64,000 nucleotides of DNA from JAGRMG01 sp047975215. GTDB taxonomy: Bacteria > Pseudomonadota > Alphaproteobacteria > Rhodobacterales > Rhodobacteraceae. Each line of letters opens with the position of its first letter. Positions within the stretch are counted from its first letter, which is position 1. The DNA lies in NCBI GenBank assembly GCA_047975215.1, contig JBKEDD010000042.1, forward strand, positions 1-64,000, written 5' to 3'. A model generated the notes under the pieces. The model made no database searches, was not told where the DNA came from, and was given only the letters and a program-made list of their open reading frames with translations. The position numbers and the translations under genes are program-made. This document shows, one piece after another, positions 35,355-44,810 of the stretch.

Positions 35355-35466
35355 CGGGCCCGTTCAGGTCCACCGCCACCTTCGCGCTCAGGCTTTGCAG
35401 GCTGAGATGCAAGGGCCGGGTCGCGTAGTGCGGATTGTGGGCATGGGTGGCGCCCTCCTTGGACAT
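35344..35466 (-). CDS. Possible small ORF, 40 residues, unrecognised
   Basis: An ATG at 35466 with CGGTT upstream opens a short frame ending in TGA at 35344. It contains SKEGATHAHNPHYATRPLHL and a hydrophilic end. No family is recognised. The composition is not obviously random, and it could also be the C-terminal remnant of a longer gene. It is convergent with the RND pump gene. Confidence 0.2.
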   Translation of the reverse strand: MSKEGATHAHNPHYATRPLHLSLQSLSAKVAVDLNGPARP

Positions 35467-35632
35467 GAACCGATAGTTACGGGTAGTTGCGGGCCGCCTT
35501 CAGCAGGCGCGGGATGCGAACGAACGGTTCTTCGCAGGCGCGAAGGATTTTCTTGCGATACCGAATATGTTTGATAACCATCAATATACGGAGCGGCGTC
35601 GCACGCGCGACGTGGCATTGGGAGGAGAGAAC

Positions 35633-36652
35633 ATGAAGAAGTATCAAATCGCGCTTGGCGCGGTTCTGGCGTTGCTGATTCCGGTCGCCGGGCAGGCCCA
35701 GGATGTCACGCTGCGCCTGTCGCATTGGGTGCCGGCGGGCATCGCACCGGCCAAGAAGGGGATCGAACCCTGGGCCAAATCCGTCGAGGAGGCATCCGGC
35801 GGCAGTATCGCGATCCAGATCTTTCCGGCCCAGCAACTTGGCAAGGCGCCCGATCACTATGACATGGCCAAGCAGGGCATCGTCGATTTCGCCTGGATCA
35901 ACCCGGGCTATACCGCCGGCCGCTTTCCGATCTACGGGCTGACCGAAGTGCCGTTCATGGTTGACGATTCGGTCGCCGGCGCCAAGGCGATCCATGAATG
36001 GTACGCAGAATACGGCGCGAGCCAGGAAATGGGTGACGTCAAGGTATGCTTCATCCATCCGCACGGGCCGGGTGCGCTGCATTCCAAGGTCAAGATCACC
36101 AGACCCGAAGAGGTCGCGGGCAAGAATGTCCGACCCGCCCACGCCACCATGGCCCGGTTCGTCAGCCTTCTGGGCGGCGGCCCGGTGCAGGTGCCCGCCC
36201 CGGAAGTGCGCGAGGCGCTGTCGCGCGGCACCGCCGAGGCCGTCACCTTCCCCTGGGGGTCGATGTACGATTTCAAGCTGACCGACGAGGTTCAGCAGCA
36301 CCTCGATATGCCGTTCTACATGTCGGCGCAGGCGCTGGTGATGAACCTGGCCAGCTATGACGGACTGTCGGACGCCAACAAGGCGGTGATCGACGCCCAT
36401 TGCACGCCGGAATGGTCGGCCAGGGTGTCGCAGGGCTGGTTCGAGGACGACATGGCGGCGCGCGACAAGCTGATCGCCGACCCCGAACAGATCCTGAATG
36501 TACCCACCGATGAAGAGGTTGCTTCCTGGCGCAAGGCGGCCGAACCGCTGATCGGCGAATGGCGCGAAAACGTCGCGGCGAAGGGCGGCGACCCCGATGC
36601 CATACTCGATGGCTACATCAAGGCGCTGGAAGCCAACGACGCCCGCTACTGA
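35633..36652 (+). CDS. TRAP transporter substrate-binding protein (DctP family), system 1
   Basis: Periplasmic solute receptor of 339 residues with a signal peptide MKKYQIALGAVLALLIPVAGQAQ. The mature start is DVTLRLSHWVPAG. DctP hallmarks are the VPAPEVREALSRGTAEAVTF (in part) segment with the organic-acid-binding Arg region near 195-215 and PWGSMYDFKL. RBS GGAGGAGA lies 6 bases before the ATG. It heads a P-Q-M operon. The ligand is unknown; it does not resemble the ectoine-specific UehA/TeaA receptors despite the nearby doe genes. Confidence 0.88.
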   Translation: MKKYQIALGAVLALLIPVAGQAQDVTLRLSHWVPAGIAPAKKGIEPWAKSVEEASGGSIAIQIFPAQQLGKAPDHYDMAKQGIVDFAWINPGYTAGRFPIYGLTEVPFMVDDSVAGAKAIHEWYAEYGASQEMGDVKVCFIHPHGPGALHSKVKITRPEEVAGKNVRPAHATMARFVSLLGGGPVQVPAPEVREALSRGTAEAVTFPWGSMYDFKLTDEVQQHLDMPFYMSAQALVMNLASYDGLSDANKAVIDAHCTPEWSARVSQGWFEDDMAARDKLIADPEQILNVPTDEEVASWRKAAEPLIGEWRENVAAKGGDPDAILDGYIKALEANDARY

Positions 36653-36706
36653 CACCGGTTCCGTGCGGGGCCTTGGCCCCGCGCGGCGCCTGCGGGGACA
36701 GCGAAG

Positions 36707-37255
36707 ATGCCCTATTCCCAAGACTACAGACCGGCGGTCGAGCGCGCCATCCTGACGATCGAACGGGTCGCCGGGGTCATGCTCGGGGTCGCCACCCTGC
36801 TGATCGTGATCTCCGCCGTCGGCCGCTACGGTTTCGCACGGCCGCTGCCCGACGCGTTCGACCTGTCGCGGCTGATCCTTGGCATCGCCATTGCCTGGGG
36901 CTTTGCCAGCCTTGGCTATCACGGCAGCCATATCAAGGTCGACCTGCTGGCCCATGGCCTGCCATTGCTGCTGCTCAGGGCGATGAATGCCTTTGCCTGG
37001 GCGGTGCTGCTGGGCTTCACCGCGCTGTTGTGCTGGAAGATCGGCGAACGGGTGCAAAGCGCGGTCTCTGGCGGCGACGTGACGATGGATTTGCGCCTGC
37101 CGCACTGGGTGTTCTTTCTGGCGATCTGGCTGGGCATCCTCGCGGCGCTGTTCACCACCGGCTTGCGCCTGTGGCTTATCGCGGCGCGCGGCCGGGGCCT
37201 GGGCGAATACGACGGAATCGAGACCCGCCTGGGCGAACCGGGCAAACCGCGATGA
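36707..37255 (+). CDS. TRAP transporter small membrane subunit (DctQ), system 1
   Basis: A four-helix membrane protein of 182 residues with the DctQ pattern: a conserved Arg-Tyr after helix 1 (VISAVGRYGFARPLP), AWGFASLGYHGSHIKVDLLA near 64-82 and helices 3-4. It overlaps the DctM gene by ATGA. It is needed with DctM for sodium-driven uptake. Confidence 0.86.
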   Translation: MPYSQDYRPAVERAILTIERVAGVMLGVATLLIVISAVGRYGFARPLPDAFDLSRLILGIAIAWGFASLGYHGSHIKVDLLAHGLPLLLLRAMNAFAWAVLLGFTALLCWKIGERVQSAVSGGDVTMDLRLPHWVFFLAIWLGILAALFTTGLRLWLIAARGRGLGEYDGIETRLGEPGKPR

Positions 37256-38544
37256 GCAACGGACTGATTGCCGGCGGCGGCTTTGCCATCCTGTTCGCGC
37301 TGATGATTCTGCGGGTGCCGATAGGGGTGGCCATGGGGCTGGTCGGGATCGGCGGGTTCGGCGCGGTGGTCGGTTTCGGGCCGGCGCTGAACCTGCTGGC
37401 GCAATCGCCGATCAGCACCATGACCGATTTCAACCTCACGCTGATTCCGTTCTTCGTTCTGATGGGGGTACTGGCGACCAATTCGGGCATGTCCAGGGAA
37501 CTGTTCGCGGCCGGACGTGCCTGGATGGGGGGCTTGCGCGGTGGGCTGGGGCTGGCCTCGGTCGGGGCCTGCGCCGGGTTCGCGGCGATCTGCGGGTCAT
37601 CGGTGGCCACGGCGGCGACGATGACCAAGATCGCCTATCCCGAGATGCGCAATGCCGGTTATCCCGACGATGCCGCAACCGGCATCATCGCGGCGGGGGG
37701 TACGCTTGGCATCCTGATCCCGCCATCGGTGGTGCTGGCGGTCTATGGCTTCATCACCGAACAGGATATCGGCGTGCTGTTCATCGCCGGAGTCGTTCCC
37801 GGCATCCTGGCGGTAATCATGTACATGCTGACGGTGCGCATCTGGTATGCGCGCGTCCTGCCCGCCGGCGACCGTTTCGACCTCGGGGCCGCCATCGCTT
37901 CGCTGCGCGGGGTCTGGGCGGTGGGGCTGCTGTTCGTGGCCGTGATCGTGTCGATCTACCTTGGCGTGGTGACAGCGACCGAGGCTGCCGCCGCCGGTGC
38001 CTTCCTGACCGCGATCATCGGGCTTGCGCGCGGGCGGCTGTCGGTGGGCGGTCTGCTGGACTGCCTGGTCGAGGCGCTGCGCACGTCGGTCGCCATCTAT
38101 GTCGTTCTGATCGGAGCGACGCTGTTCGGCTATTTCCTGGCCGTGACCCAGGTGCCCCAGGAACTGACGCAATACCTGCTGGGGCTGGGGGCGGGAAAAT
38201 ACGGGACGCTGGTTCTCATCATGGTGATGTTCCTGATCATGGGCTGTTTTCTGGATGCCATGGCGATGATCATCCTGATGGTACCCATCGTGTTCCCGGT
38301 CGTTCTCGAACTCGGGTTCGATCCGATCTGGTTCGGCGTCATCATCGTGATGACGGTCGAGCTTGGCCTGATCACGCCGCCGGTGGGGATGAACGTGTTC
38401 GTGATAAACTCCATCGCCAGCCGGGTCAGCCTGCCGACCATCTTTCGCGGCGTTCTGCCTTTCGTCTGTGTCGATGTACTGCGGCTGGTTATCCTGATCG
38501 CATTCCCGGCGCTGGTTCTGTTCCTGCCCTCGGGGATGCACTGA
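37252..38544 (+). CDS. TRAP transporter large membrane subunit (DctM), system 1
   Basis: A transporter subunit of 430 residues, the usual DctM length, with about 11-12 helices. Signatures include LIPFFVLMGVLATNSGMSREL near 62-82, CGSSVATAATMTKIAYPEM near 113-131, GTLGILIPPSVVLAVYG near 143-159 and GLITPPVGMNVFVIN near 368-382. It is coupled to DctQ and completes a P-Q-M operon. Confidence 0.92.
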   Translation: MSNGLIAGGGFAILFALMILRVPIGVAMGLVGIGGFGAVVGFGPALNLLAQSPISTMTDFNLTLIPFFVLMGVLATNSGMSRELFAAGRAWMGGLRGGLGLASVGACAGFAAICGSSVATAATMTKIAYPEMRNAGYPDDAATGIIAAGGTLGILIPPSVVLAVYGFITEQDIGVLFIAGVVPGILAVIMYMLTVRIWYARVLPAGDRFDLGAAIASLRGVWAVGLLFVAVIVSIYLGVVTATEAAAAGAFLTAIIGLARGRLSVGGLLDCLVEALRTSVAIYVVLIGATLFGYFLAVTQVPQELTQYLLGLGAGKYGTLVLIMVMFLIMGCFLDAMAMIILMVPIVFPVVLELGFDPIWFGVIIVMTVELGLITPPVGMNVFVINSIASRVSLPTIFRGVLPFVCVDVLRLVILIAFPALVLFLPSGMH

Positions 38545-38546
38545 GG

Positions 38547-38783
38547 ATGCCGGGGAATCTGCATCAGCGCGGGCAGGTGATCGAGCCCGACGACCCGTTG
38601 CGCCGGGTGTTCCTGACCGGGGCCGGGCAGCACCGGACCGCCCTGCTGGAACGCGAGGTGAACGCGCATGAGGCGGCGATGATGTGCAGATTCAGCAAGG
38701 CCGAGCGCGACCGGCTGCTGGGGCGGCTCGATGACAACTTGCGCGCGGCGCTGGTTGGCCGGGAAAGGCGCGAAGCGCCGTGA
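38547..38783 (+). pseudogene. MarR-family regulator C-terminal remnant
   Basis: A 78-residue frame beginning 2 bases after the DctM stop. It contains IEPDDPLRRVFLTGAGQHR, which matches the second wing strand and following helix of MarR proteins (pattern D-P-x-x-R-x-V-x-L-T-x-x-G), and FSKAERDRLLGRLDDNLRAAL, matching the C-terminal dimerisation helix. The helix-turn-helix is missing. It looks like the truncated 3' end of a marR gene left by a deletion between the two TRAP operons; translation from the GAGG-preceded ATG cannot be excluded. Confidence 0.5.
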
Positions 38784-39123
38784 AATTCCGAACCCAATGG
38801 GACATTCCTGCGCCGGAAGCGCGCGATACCAGCCCGTGTTTCCGATTGAAGGGCGTGGATCCTGACAACGCTCGAGGGCGCGTTGGGGAGAACATCGCAA
38901 ACCCGCTGCCTTTCGTTTCAATCGACGGACCAAAGAGGGGCAGGTCACGATCCGCACAAGAAACACGATGAAGAAGTTGCAAACCGACCTGCTTGCGCCC
39001 GGATTGCGGCCTTGCCGCGGCGTGCCGGTTGGGCGCGGGCGTTCGCCCCATGCCGGGGCGTGCGCATCTGCCCATTGGTTTTGCCGCTGCGCCATGGCAT
39101 GAGTCGCGCCGGGGAGGGACAGG
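38784..39123. other. Upstream region of TRAP system 2, no gene seen
   Basis: About 340 bases without a convincing reading frame. They may hold the promoter of the second TRAP operon and further decay products of the MarR remnant. GGGGAGGGACAGG directly before 39124 is a good ribosome binding site. No hairpin, tRNA or repeat was recognised. Confidence 0.45.
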
Positions 39124-39621
39124 ATGCGAACGACATATCTATCGCTGGCACGGTTGCTGGACCGGCTGGCCTGGGTGCTTTGCCTTTTCACCGCCGCGAT
39201 CCTGACCATGATCGTGCTCGCGGTCGTGGTACTGCGCTACGGGTTCGGTGTCGGCTTTATCGAGTTGCAGGACAGCGCCACCTATGCCTTCGCGGTGCTG
39301 GTGATCTTTTCCGTGCCGGTCTGTCTTGCGCGCGACGGGCATGTGCGGGTCGAGGTGATATCGGAGCGGCTGCCGCCCGGCTATCGGCGCTGGGCGGATA
39401 TCGCGGCGTTGGTGTTGTTCCTGATCCCGATGTTCGGGGTGCTGATCTGGGCCTGGTGGCCGCAGATGGTCTATGCCTGGTCGATTCGCGAGGCGTCGCT
39501 GGAAACCGGCGGGCTGGGGGGGCTCTATCTGGTCAAGACAGCGTTGCCGGTCGCGGCGGCGCTGACCATCGTGCAGGGGCTGGCCGCCGTTCTGAAGGGG
39601 GCACCCGATGACGCCGCATGA
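39124..39621 (+). CDS. TRAP transporter small membrane subunit (DctQ), system 2
   Basis: A four-helix membrane protein of 165 residues of the TakQ-like DctQ type, with VVVLRYGFGVGFIELQDSATYAF (in part) near 34-56 and LARDGHVRVEVISERL near 68-83. It overlaps the DctM gene by 14 bases. The gene order Q-M-P differs from system 1 and is typical of the 2-oxoacid/TakP branch. Confidence 0.88.
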   Translation: MRTTYLSLARLLDRLAWVLCLFTAAILTMIVLAVVVLRYGFGVGFIELQDSATYAFAVLVIFSVPVCLARDGHVRVEVISERLPPGYRRWADIAALVLFLIPMFGVLIWAWWPQMVYAWSIREASLETGGLGGLYLVKTALPVAAALTIVQGLAAVLKGAPDDAA

Positions 39622-41140
39622 GATTTTCCTGATCGTCCTGATCGGAGGCCTGTTTGCCGGCATCCTCAGCGGCATTCCCGCGATGCTGGCGATTGCGGGC
39701 GTACCATTGGTGACGGCCGTTCTGGCCAGCCTGATGGGCCAGTTCGACCTGTCGTTCCTTGGCTTTTTCCCGGCCCGCGTATGGGGGGTGATGACCAACA
39801 CGCTCTTGATGGCGGTGCCGCTGTTCGTGCTGATGGGCGTGCTGCTCGAACGCTCCGGGCTGGCCGAACGGATGCTGGGGGTTCTGTCGCGCATGCTGGG
39901 GGGCAGCCCGCGCGGTATCACGCTGTCGGTGCTTGTGTTCTCGACCCTGATCGTCGCCTCCACCGGGATCATCGGCGCAACCGTGGTGATGCTGGTGCTG
40001 ATCAGCCTGCCGGCGATGCTGGAAGCCGGGGTGAAACCGCGCCTGGCCTCGGGCGTGATCTGCGCCAGCGGCACGCTGGGGCAGATCATTCCGCCGTCGA
40101 TCCTGCTGGTGCTGCTGGGCGACCAGATCGGCAATACCTATCTGGAGGCACAGCAGAAGGCGGGGAACTTCGCGATCCAGCCGGTTTCCGTCGGCGACCT
40201 GTTCGCGGGGGCGCTGATTCCCGGGCTGATCCTCGTCTGCCTGTATGCCGCGTTCATCGCCGTTGCGCTGCGCCCGGGCGCGGGGCGCGCAAAGCCGCGG
40301 CGCGAGGCAGTACCCATGGGCGAGATCCTGTCCACCTTCCTGCCGCCCATCGGGCTGATCCTGGCCGTTCTGGGTTCGATCCTCGCCGGTGTCGCCACCA
40401 CGACCGAGGCGGCGGGCGTCGGAGCGGTGGGCGCGCTGTTGCTGGCAGGTTACATGAGCGGACGGCCCGGACCGGGGCGGCCGCTGATCCTGGCCGCCGC
40501 CGTTGCCGCGCTGGTCTTTGTCGTGCTGCGCGCCGCCGGAGCCGGGCACGGCCCGGCCGCCAACGCCGTGGGCGCGTTCGCGGCGCTGCTGATCGCGTCG
40601 GGCACGCTGGCGGCGGGCTGGCGGGTGGCGCGGGGCGGCGTTCTGGTCAGCGCGCTGACCGAAACGGCGCGCATCTCGGGTATGGTGTTCGGTATTGTCA
40701 TTGCCGCCTCGATGCTTTCCCTGGTTTTCCGCGGCTTTGGCGGCGATCACACCGTCGCGCAGCTGCTTGCGGACGTTCCTGGCGGGACCACCGGCGCGCT
40801 GGCGCTGGTCATGGCGGTGGTGTTCGTTCTCGGCTTCATGCTGGAGGCGGTCGAGATCATCTATATCGTGGTGCCGCTTCTGGGGCCGCCGATCCTGGGT
40901 ACCGACATCTCTCCGGTCTGGTTCGGCGTATTGTTGGCGATGAACCTGCAAACCTCGTTCCTGACGCCGCCTTTCGGTTTCGCGCTGTTCTATTTCCGCT
41001 CGGTGGCGCCGAAATCCATTGCCACGGCCGATATTTATTTCGGGGTGATACCATTCGTCTGCTTGCAGGTTGCAGCACTTGGTATTCTGATGGCACTACC
41101 GGAGCTTGCAACATGGCTGCCGGAACAGATGTTCAGATGA
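39608..41140 (+). CDS. TRAP transporter large membrane subunit (DctM), system 2
   Basis: A subunit of 510 residues, longer than system 1's 430; the longer form, with extra helices in the middle (residues ~220-330), is usual in the TakQM-like branch. Signatures are VPLFVLMGVLLERSGLAERML near 72-92, CASGTLGQIIPPSILLVLLG near 152-171 and FLTPPFGFALFYFRSV near 450-465. The stop is 16 bases before the receptor gene. Confidence 0.91.
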   Translation: MTPHEIFLIVLIGGLFAGILSGIPAMLAIAGVPLVTAVLASLMGQFDLSFLGFFPARVWGVMTNTLLMAVPLFVLMGVLLERSGLAERMLGVLSRMLGGSPRGITLSVLVFSTLIVASTGIIGATVVMLVLISLPAMLEAGVKPRLASGVICASGTLGQIIPPSILLVLLGDQIGNTYLEAQQKAGNFAIQPVSVGDLFAGALIPGLILVCLYAAFIAVALRPGAGRAKPRREAVPMGEILSTFLPPIGLILAVLGSILAGVATTTEAAGVGAVGALLLAGYMSGRPGPGRPLILAAAVAALVFVVLRAAGAGHGPAANAVGAFAALLIASGTLAAGWRVARGGVLVSALTETARISGMVFGIVIAASMLSLVFRGFGGDHTVAQLLADVPGGTTGALALVMAVVFVLGFMLEAVEIIYIVVPLLGPPILGTDISPVWFGVLLAMNLQTSFLTPPFGFALFYFRSVAPKSIATADIYFGVIPFVCLQVAALGILMALPELATWLPEQMFR

Positions 41141-41156
41141 ACGGGGAGACTGACCT

Positions 41157-42224
41157 ATGGAACGCAGAAAATTCCTTACCGCCGGCTTGGGGGCAACCGC
41201 CGGCATTGCCGCGCTGGCCGCACCGGCCGTGGCACAGGGCAAGATCGAATGGAACCTGGCCACCGCCTTTCCAAAGAACGCGCCGGGGGTGGGCACCAAT
41301 GTCACCAACTTCGCCGAAAAGGTCGGCGCCATGTCCGATGGCCGGCTGACGCTTACTGTCTATGGCGGCGGCGAACTGGTGCCGCCCTTCGCGGTCGAAG
41401 ATGCGATCCAGCAGGGCAACATACCCGTGGGCCACGGGCCGACCTATTACGCCGCCGGCAAGAACGCCGCGCTGCACTGGTTCACCGCGGTACCCTTCGG
41501 GATGACCTCGAACGAACATTTCGCATGGCTGAAATACGGCGGCGGGCAGGAAATCTGGGACGACATCTATGCCCAGCGTGGATTGCTGCCGTTCTATTCG
41601 GGCAACTCCAACACACAGTCGGGCGGCTGGTTCAAGAACCGCATCGAAAGTGTCGAGGATCTCAAGGGTCTGAACATGCGCATCGCCGGTCTGGGCGGCG
41701 AGATCATGCGCAAGCTGGGCACCAACGCGGTGCTGATGCCCCCGCCCGAGATCTTCACCGCGTTCCAGTCGGGTGCCATCGACGCCGCCGAATGGGTCGG
41801 GCCGATGCTGGACCAGGCGTTCGGACTGCAGAAGATTACCAAGCTGTGCTATCTGCCGGCGCTGACCGAACCCGGCGCGGGCCTCGCCATCGTCTTCAAC
41901 AAGGACGCCTTCGAGGGGCTGCCTGCCGATCTTCAGGCGATCTGCATGAATGCCGCCCATGCCGCGGCATTGGAGAGCCACGCGCAGTTCGATTATTTCA
42001 ACGCCCGTGCTATGGCGGCACTGAAGGCCGACGGCGTCGAGTTTCTGGCCTTCCCCGACGACGTGGTTGTGGCCATGCGCGATGCCTGGGGCGAGGTCCA
42101 GGACGAACTGACCGCCGCCAATCCAGATGTGGCGCGGGTACGCGAAAGCTATGACGCCTACCTGGCCGAAGCCCGCGACTATGCAGCGGCGATGACCCTG
42201 CCCATGCTGGCGGGGCGCGGCTGA
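41157..42224 (+). CDS. TRAP substrate-binding protein, TakP-like, system 2 (Tat-exported)
   Basis: A receptor of 355 residues with a probable twin-arginine signal: MERRKFLTAG followed by a hydrophobic stretch ending APAVAQ. The body matches TakP-like proteins: LATAFPKNAPGVGTNV, GNTQSGGWFKNRI, LKGLNMRIAGLGGEIMRKLG and the signature AIDAAEWVGP. Relatives bind 2-oxo or hydroxy acids with a cation bridge (family knowledge), but the ligand here is unknown. Confidence 0.88.
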   Translation: MERRKFLTAGLGATAGIAALAAPAVAQGKIEWNLATAFPKNAPGVGTNVTNFAEKVGAMSDGRLTLTVYGGGELVPPFAVEDAIQQGNIPVGHGPTYYAAGKNAALHWFTAVPFGMTSNEHFAWLKYGGGQEIWDDIYAQRGLLPFYSGNSNTQSGGWFKNRIESVEDLKGLNMRIAGLGGEIMRKLGTNAVLMPPPEIFTAFQSGAIDAAEWVGPMLDQAFGLQKITKLCYLPALTEPGAGLAIVFNKDAFEGLPADLQAICMNAAHAAALESHAQFDYFNARAMAALKADGVEFLAFPDDVVVAMRDAWGEVQDELTAANPDVARVRESYDAYLAEARDYAAAMTLPMLAGRG

Positions 42225-42231
42225 TACCCGT

Positions 42232-42259
42232 GCGGCGCCCGTCCGCGGGCGGGCGCCGC
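42232..42259. terminator. Strong hairpin between convergent TRAP and amine operons
   Basis: GCGGCGCCCG (42232-42241) and CGGGCGCCGC (42250-42259) form a perfect 10-base stem with an 8-base loop. It sits just after the TRAP receptor stop and before the convergent flavoprotein operon, so it can serve both directions. No long T run follows. Confidence 0.6.
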
Positions 42260-42365
42260 AAGCCGGGGACTGGCAAAGCCTCCGGGTCAAGCCGGTCGGT
42301 CTTGCCGGGTCGTCAGGCGCCGAGACCCTGTGCCGTGTTCACCGTCGCGGACGCCGGGATGCGGC

Positions 42366-44810
42366 TCAGCCCTTCACCCGCTCCATCGCGGGGTCGTAGA
42401 GCGGTGCGAGCGTGACCTCGCAGGGTACGCGCTCGCTTGCCACTTCCAGTTCGTATCGCCCGCCCAGCACGAAATCGCGGTCCACGCCGTCGGGGTTGCG
42501 CACATAGCCCATGCCGATCGACTTGCCGATGCTGTGGCCGTATCCGGCCGAACTCAGCCAGCCCACGCGCCGGCCGTCGCGATAGATGGTTTCGCGCCCC
42601 GACAGGATCACCGAGGCATCGGCGGTGAAAGTGGCCAGCATCTTGTTCACCCCCGAAGCGCGCTGCGCGGCGACCGCCTCGCGGCCCCTGAAGGGAGTGT
42701 TCTTCTTCAGCTTGACGGCCCAGCCCAGCCCCGCCTCGTCCGGGGTGTGGTCGGGGCCGATATCGGCCGCCCAGGCGCGATAGCCCTTTTCCAGCCGCAG
42801 CGTCTCGATGGCGCGGTATCCGGCGTTGCGCAGCCCGTGCGCCGCCCCCGCCCGGTGCAGCGCGCCGTAGACGGTGGCGGCGTATTCCACCGGCAGGTGC
42901 AACTCCCAGCCCAGTTCGCCGACATAGGTGATGCGCAGGGCGCGCACCGGGCAGCCGGCGATGCCGATGGTGCGCGCGGTGGCGAAGGGGAACGCGGCGT
43001 CGGACACATCCGCCCGCGTCACCGCGGCCAGGATGTCGCGCGCCTTCGGCCCCATGAGCGAGAGCGTGGACCAGGCCGAGGTCGCGTCGAACAGCTGTGC
43101 GTTCAGGCCGTCGGGTATGTTGCGCGCGATCCAGTCGAAATCGTGCGTGGCGAAACCGGTGCCGGTGACGATGTAGTATTCGTCCTCGGCGATGCGCACG
43201 GCGGTCAGGTCGCATTCGATGCCGCCGTGATCGTTCAGCATCTGGGTATAGGTGATCCGGCCCACCGGGCCGGCCACGTCGTTGGCGGCGATCCAGCCAA
43301 GCGCGGCCTCGGCGTCGGAGCCCTTCAGCACGAACTTGGCAAACGATGTTTGGTCGATCAGCACCGCCGCCTCGCGGGCGGCGCGGTGTTCGCGGCCGAC
43401 CGCATCGTGCCAGTTGGGGCGCTCGAACGTGTAGATGTCGCGCTGTTGTTCGCCCGCGCCCGTGTCGGCGAACCAGTTCGGCCGCTCCCAGCCCAGTTTC
43501 TCGCCGAACACCGCGCCGTCGGCCTTCAGCAGATCGTAGAGCGGTGACTTGCGGCAGGGGCGTGCGCTGTCGTGTTCCTCGGACGGCCAGGCCATGGTGT
43601 AATGCTTGCCGTAGGCCTCGACGGTGCGGGTGCGGATCCAGTCGTCGTCGAAATGCGGGCGGCCGAAACGGCGGATGTCGGCGGGCCACAGATCGAAGGG
43701 CGGTTCGCCCTTGGCCACCCATTCGGCCAGCGCCATGCCGGCGCCGCCGCCGGCCGCGATGCCGAAGGCGTTGAAGCCCGCCCCGACGAAGAAATTGCGC
43801 AGCTCGGGCGCCTCGCCAAGGATGAAGTTGCCATCGGGCGTGAAGCTTTCCGGCCCGTTGGTCAGTTGCTTGATGCCGGCGGTCTGCAACGCCGGAACCC
43901 GGCCCAGCGAAAGTTCCATGATCTGTTCGAAATGGTCGAAATCGCTGTCCAGCAACGTGTAGTGAAAGCCCCGCGGGATGCCGTTCACCGCCCAGGGCTT
44001 CGGGTTGGGCTCGTAGCCGCCCATGACCAGCCCGCCGACCTCTTCCTTGTAATAGGTCAGCCGGTCAGGATCGCGCAGTGTCGGCAGGCCGGGGCTCACG
44101 CCGTCTATGGGTTCGGTCAGCATGTACTGATGTTCCATCGATACCAGCGGTACGTTGACGCCCACGGTACTGGCGAAGGCGCGAGTCCACTGGCCGCAGC
44201 AGGCGATCACCACCGGGGTTTCGATCCGGCCGCGTTCGGTTTGCACGCCCCGGATGACGCCCTTGTCCACCTCGACCGACAGCACCTTGGTATCCTCGAA
44301 GATTCGCGCCCCGCCCATGCGGGCGCCGCGCGCCAGCGCCTGGGTGATGTCGGACGGGTTGGCCTGGCCGTCGGTGGGCAGAAAGGCGGCGCCGACCACG
44401 TCGTCGATTTGCATCAGGGGCCAGAGTTCCTGCGCCTCGCGCGGAGTCAGAAGCTGCATGTCCAGCCCGAAGGAATGCGCCGTGGTGGCCTGGCGCTTGA
44501 CCTCGGTCCAGCGTTCGGCGTTGCAGGCCAGGCGCAGCCCGCCATTCATCTTCCAGCCGGTTCCAAGGCCGGTTTCCGCCTCCAGCCGGTTGTAGAGATC
44601 GACGGAATAGCCCAGAAGCTGCGTGATGTTGGCGTTCGAGCGCAACTGTCCGACCAGCCCGGCGGCGTGGAAGGTGGTGCCCGAGGTCAGTTTCTTGCGT
44701 TCGAGCAGGACCACATCCCAGCCCAGCCGGCTGAGGTGATAGGCGGTCGAACAGCCGACTATGCCGCCGCCCACGATGACCGCACGCGCGGTGTTGGGAA
44801 AATCGCTCAT
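42366..44810 (-). CDS. FAD/THF-dependent dehydrogenase of the dimethylglycine/sarcosine dehydrogenase family (copy 1)
   Basis: A protein of 814 residues with an N-terminal FAD-binding DAO domain (VIVGGGIVGCSTAYHLSR near 11-28), the FAO_M middle domain, and C-terminal GCV_T-like folate-binding domains (from ~residue 430; DYIGELGW-type motif seen as ITYVGELGWELHLP). His48 in TTFHAAGLVGQLRS corresponds to the position of covalent FAD attachment in dimethylglycine oxidases/dehydrogenases. Enzymes of this family demethylate N-methyl amino acids and pass the methyl group to tetrahydrofolate. The substrate is not fixed by sequence. It is downstream of a kinase and glycine-betaine-type transporter, overlapping the kinase by ATGA. 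Copy 2 lies at 52.6-55.0 kb. Confidence 0.85.
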   Translation of the reverse strand: MSDFPNTARAVIVGGGIVGCSTAYHLSRLGWDVVLLERKKLTSGTTFHAAGLVGQLRSNANITQLLGYSVDLYNRLEAETGLGTGWKMNGGLRLACNAERWTEVKRQATTAHSFGLDMQLLTPREAQELWPLMQIDDVVGAAFLPTDGQANPSDITQALARGARMGGARIFEDTKVLSVEVDKGVIRGVQTERGRIETPVVIACCGQWTRAFASTVGVNVPLVSMEHQYMLTEPIDGVSPGLPTLRDPDRLTYYKEEVGGLVMGGYEPNPKPWAVNGIPRGFHYTLLDSDFDHFEQIMELSLGRVPALQTAGIKQLTNGPESFTPDGNFILGEAPELRNFFVGAGFNAFGIAAGGGAGMALAEWVAKGEPPFDLWPADIRRFGRPHFDDDWIRTRTVEAYGKHYTMAWPSEEHDSARPCRKSPLYDLLKADGAVFGEKLGWERPNWFADTGAGEQQRDIYTFERPNWHDAVGREHRAAREAAVLIDQTSFAKFVLKGSDAEAALGWIAANDVAGPVGRITYTQMLNDHGGIECDLTAVRIAEDEYYIVTGTGFATHDFDWIARNIPDGLNAQLFDATSAWSTLSLMGPKARDILAAVTRADVSDAAFPFATARTIGIAGCPVRALRITYVGELGWELHLPVEYAATVYGALHRAGAAHGLRNAGYRAIETLRLEKGYRAWAADIGPDHTPDEAGLGWAVKLKKNTPFRGREAVAAQRASGVNKMLATFTADASVILSGRETIYRDGRRVGWLSSAGYGHSIGKSIGMGYVRNPDGVDRDFVLGGRYELEVASERVPCEVTLAPLYDPAMERVKG

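Noticed and set aside
38780..38971. 63-residue frame after the MarR remnant
   Set aside because: No ribosome binding site of note, no recognisable family, and short length.
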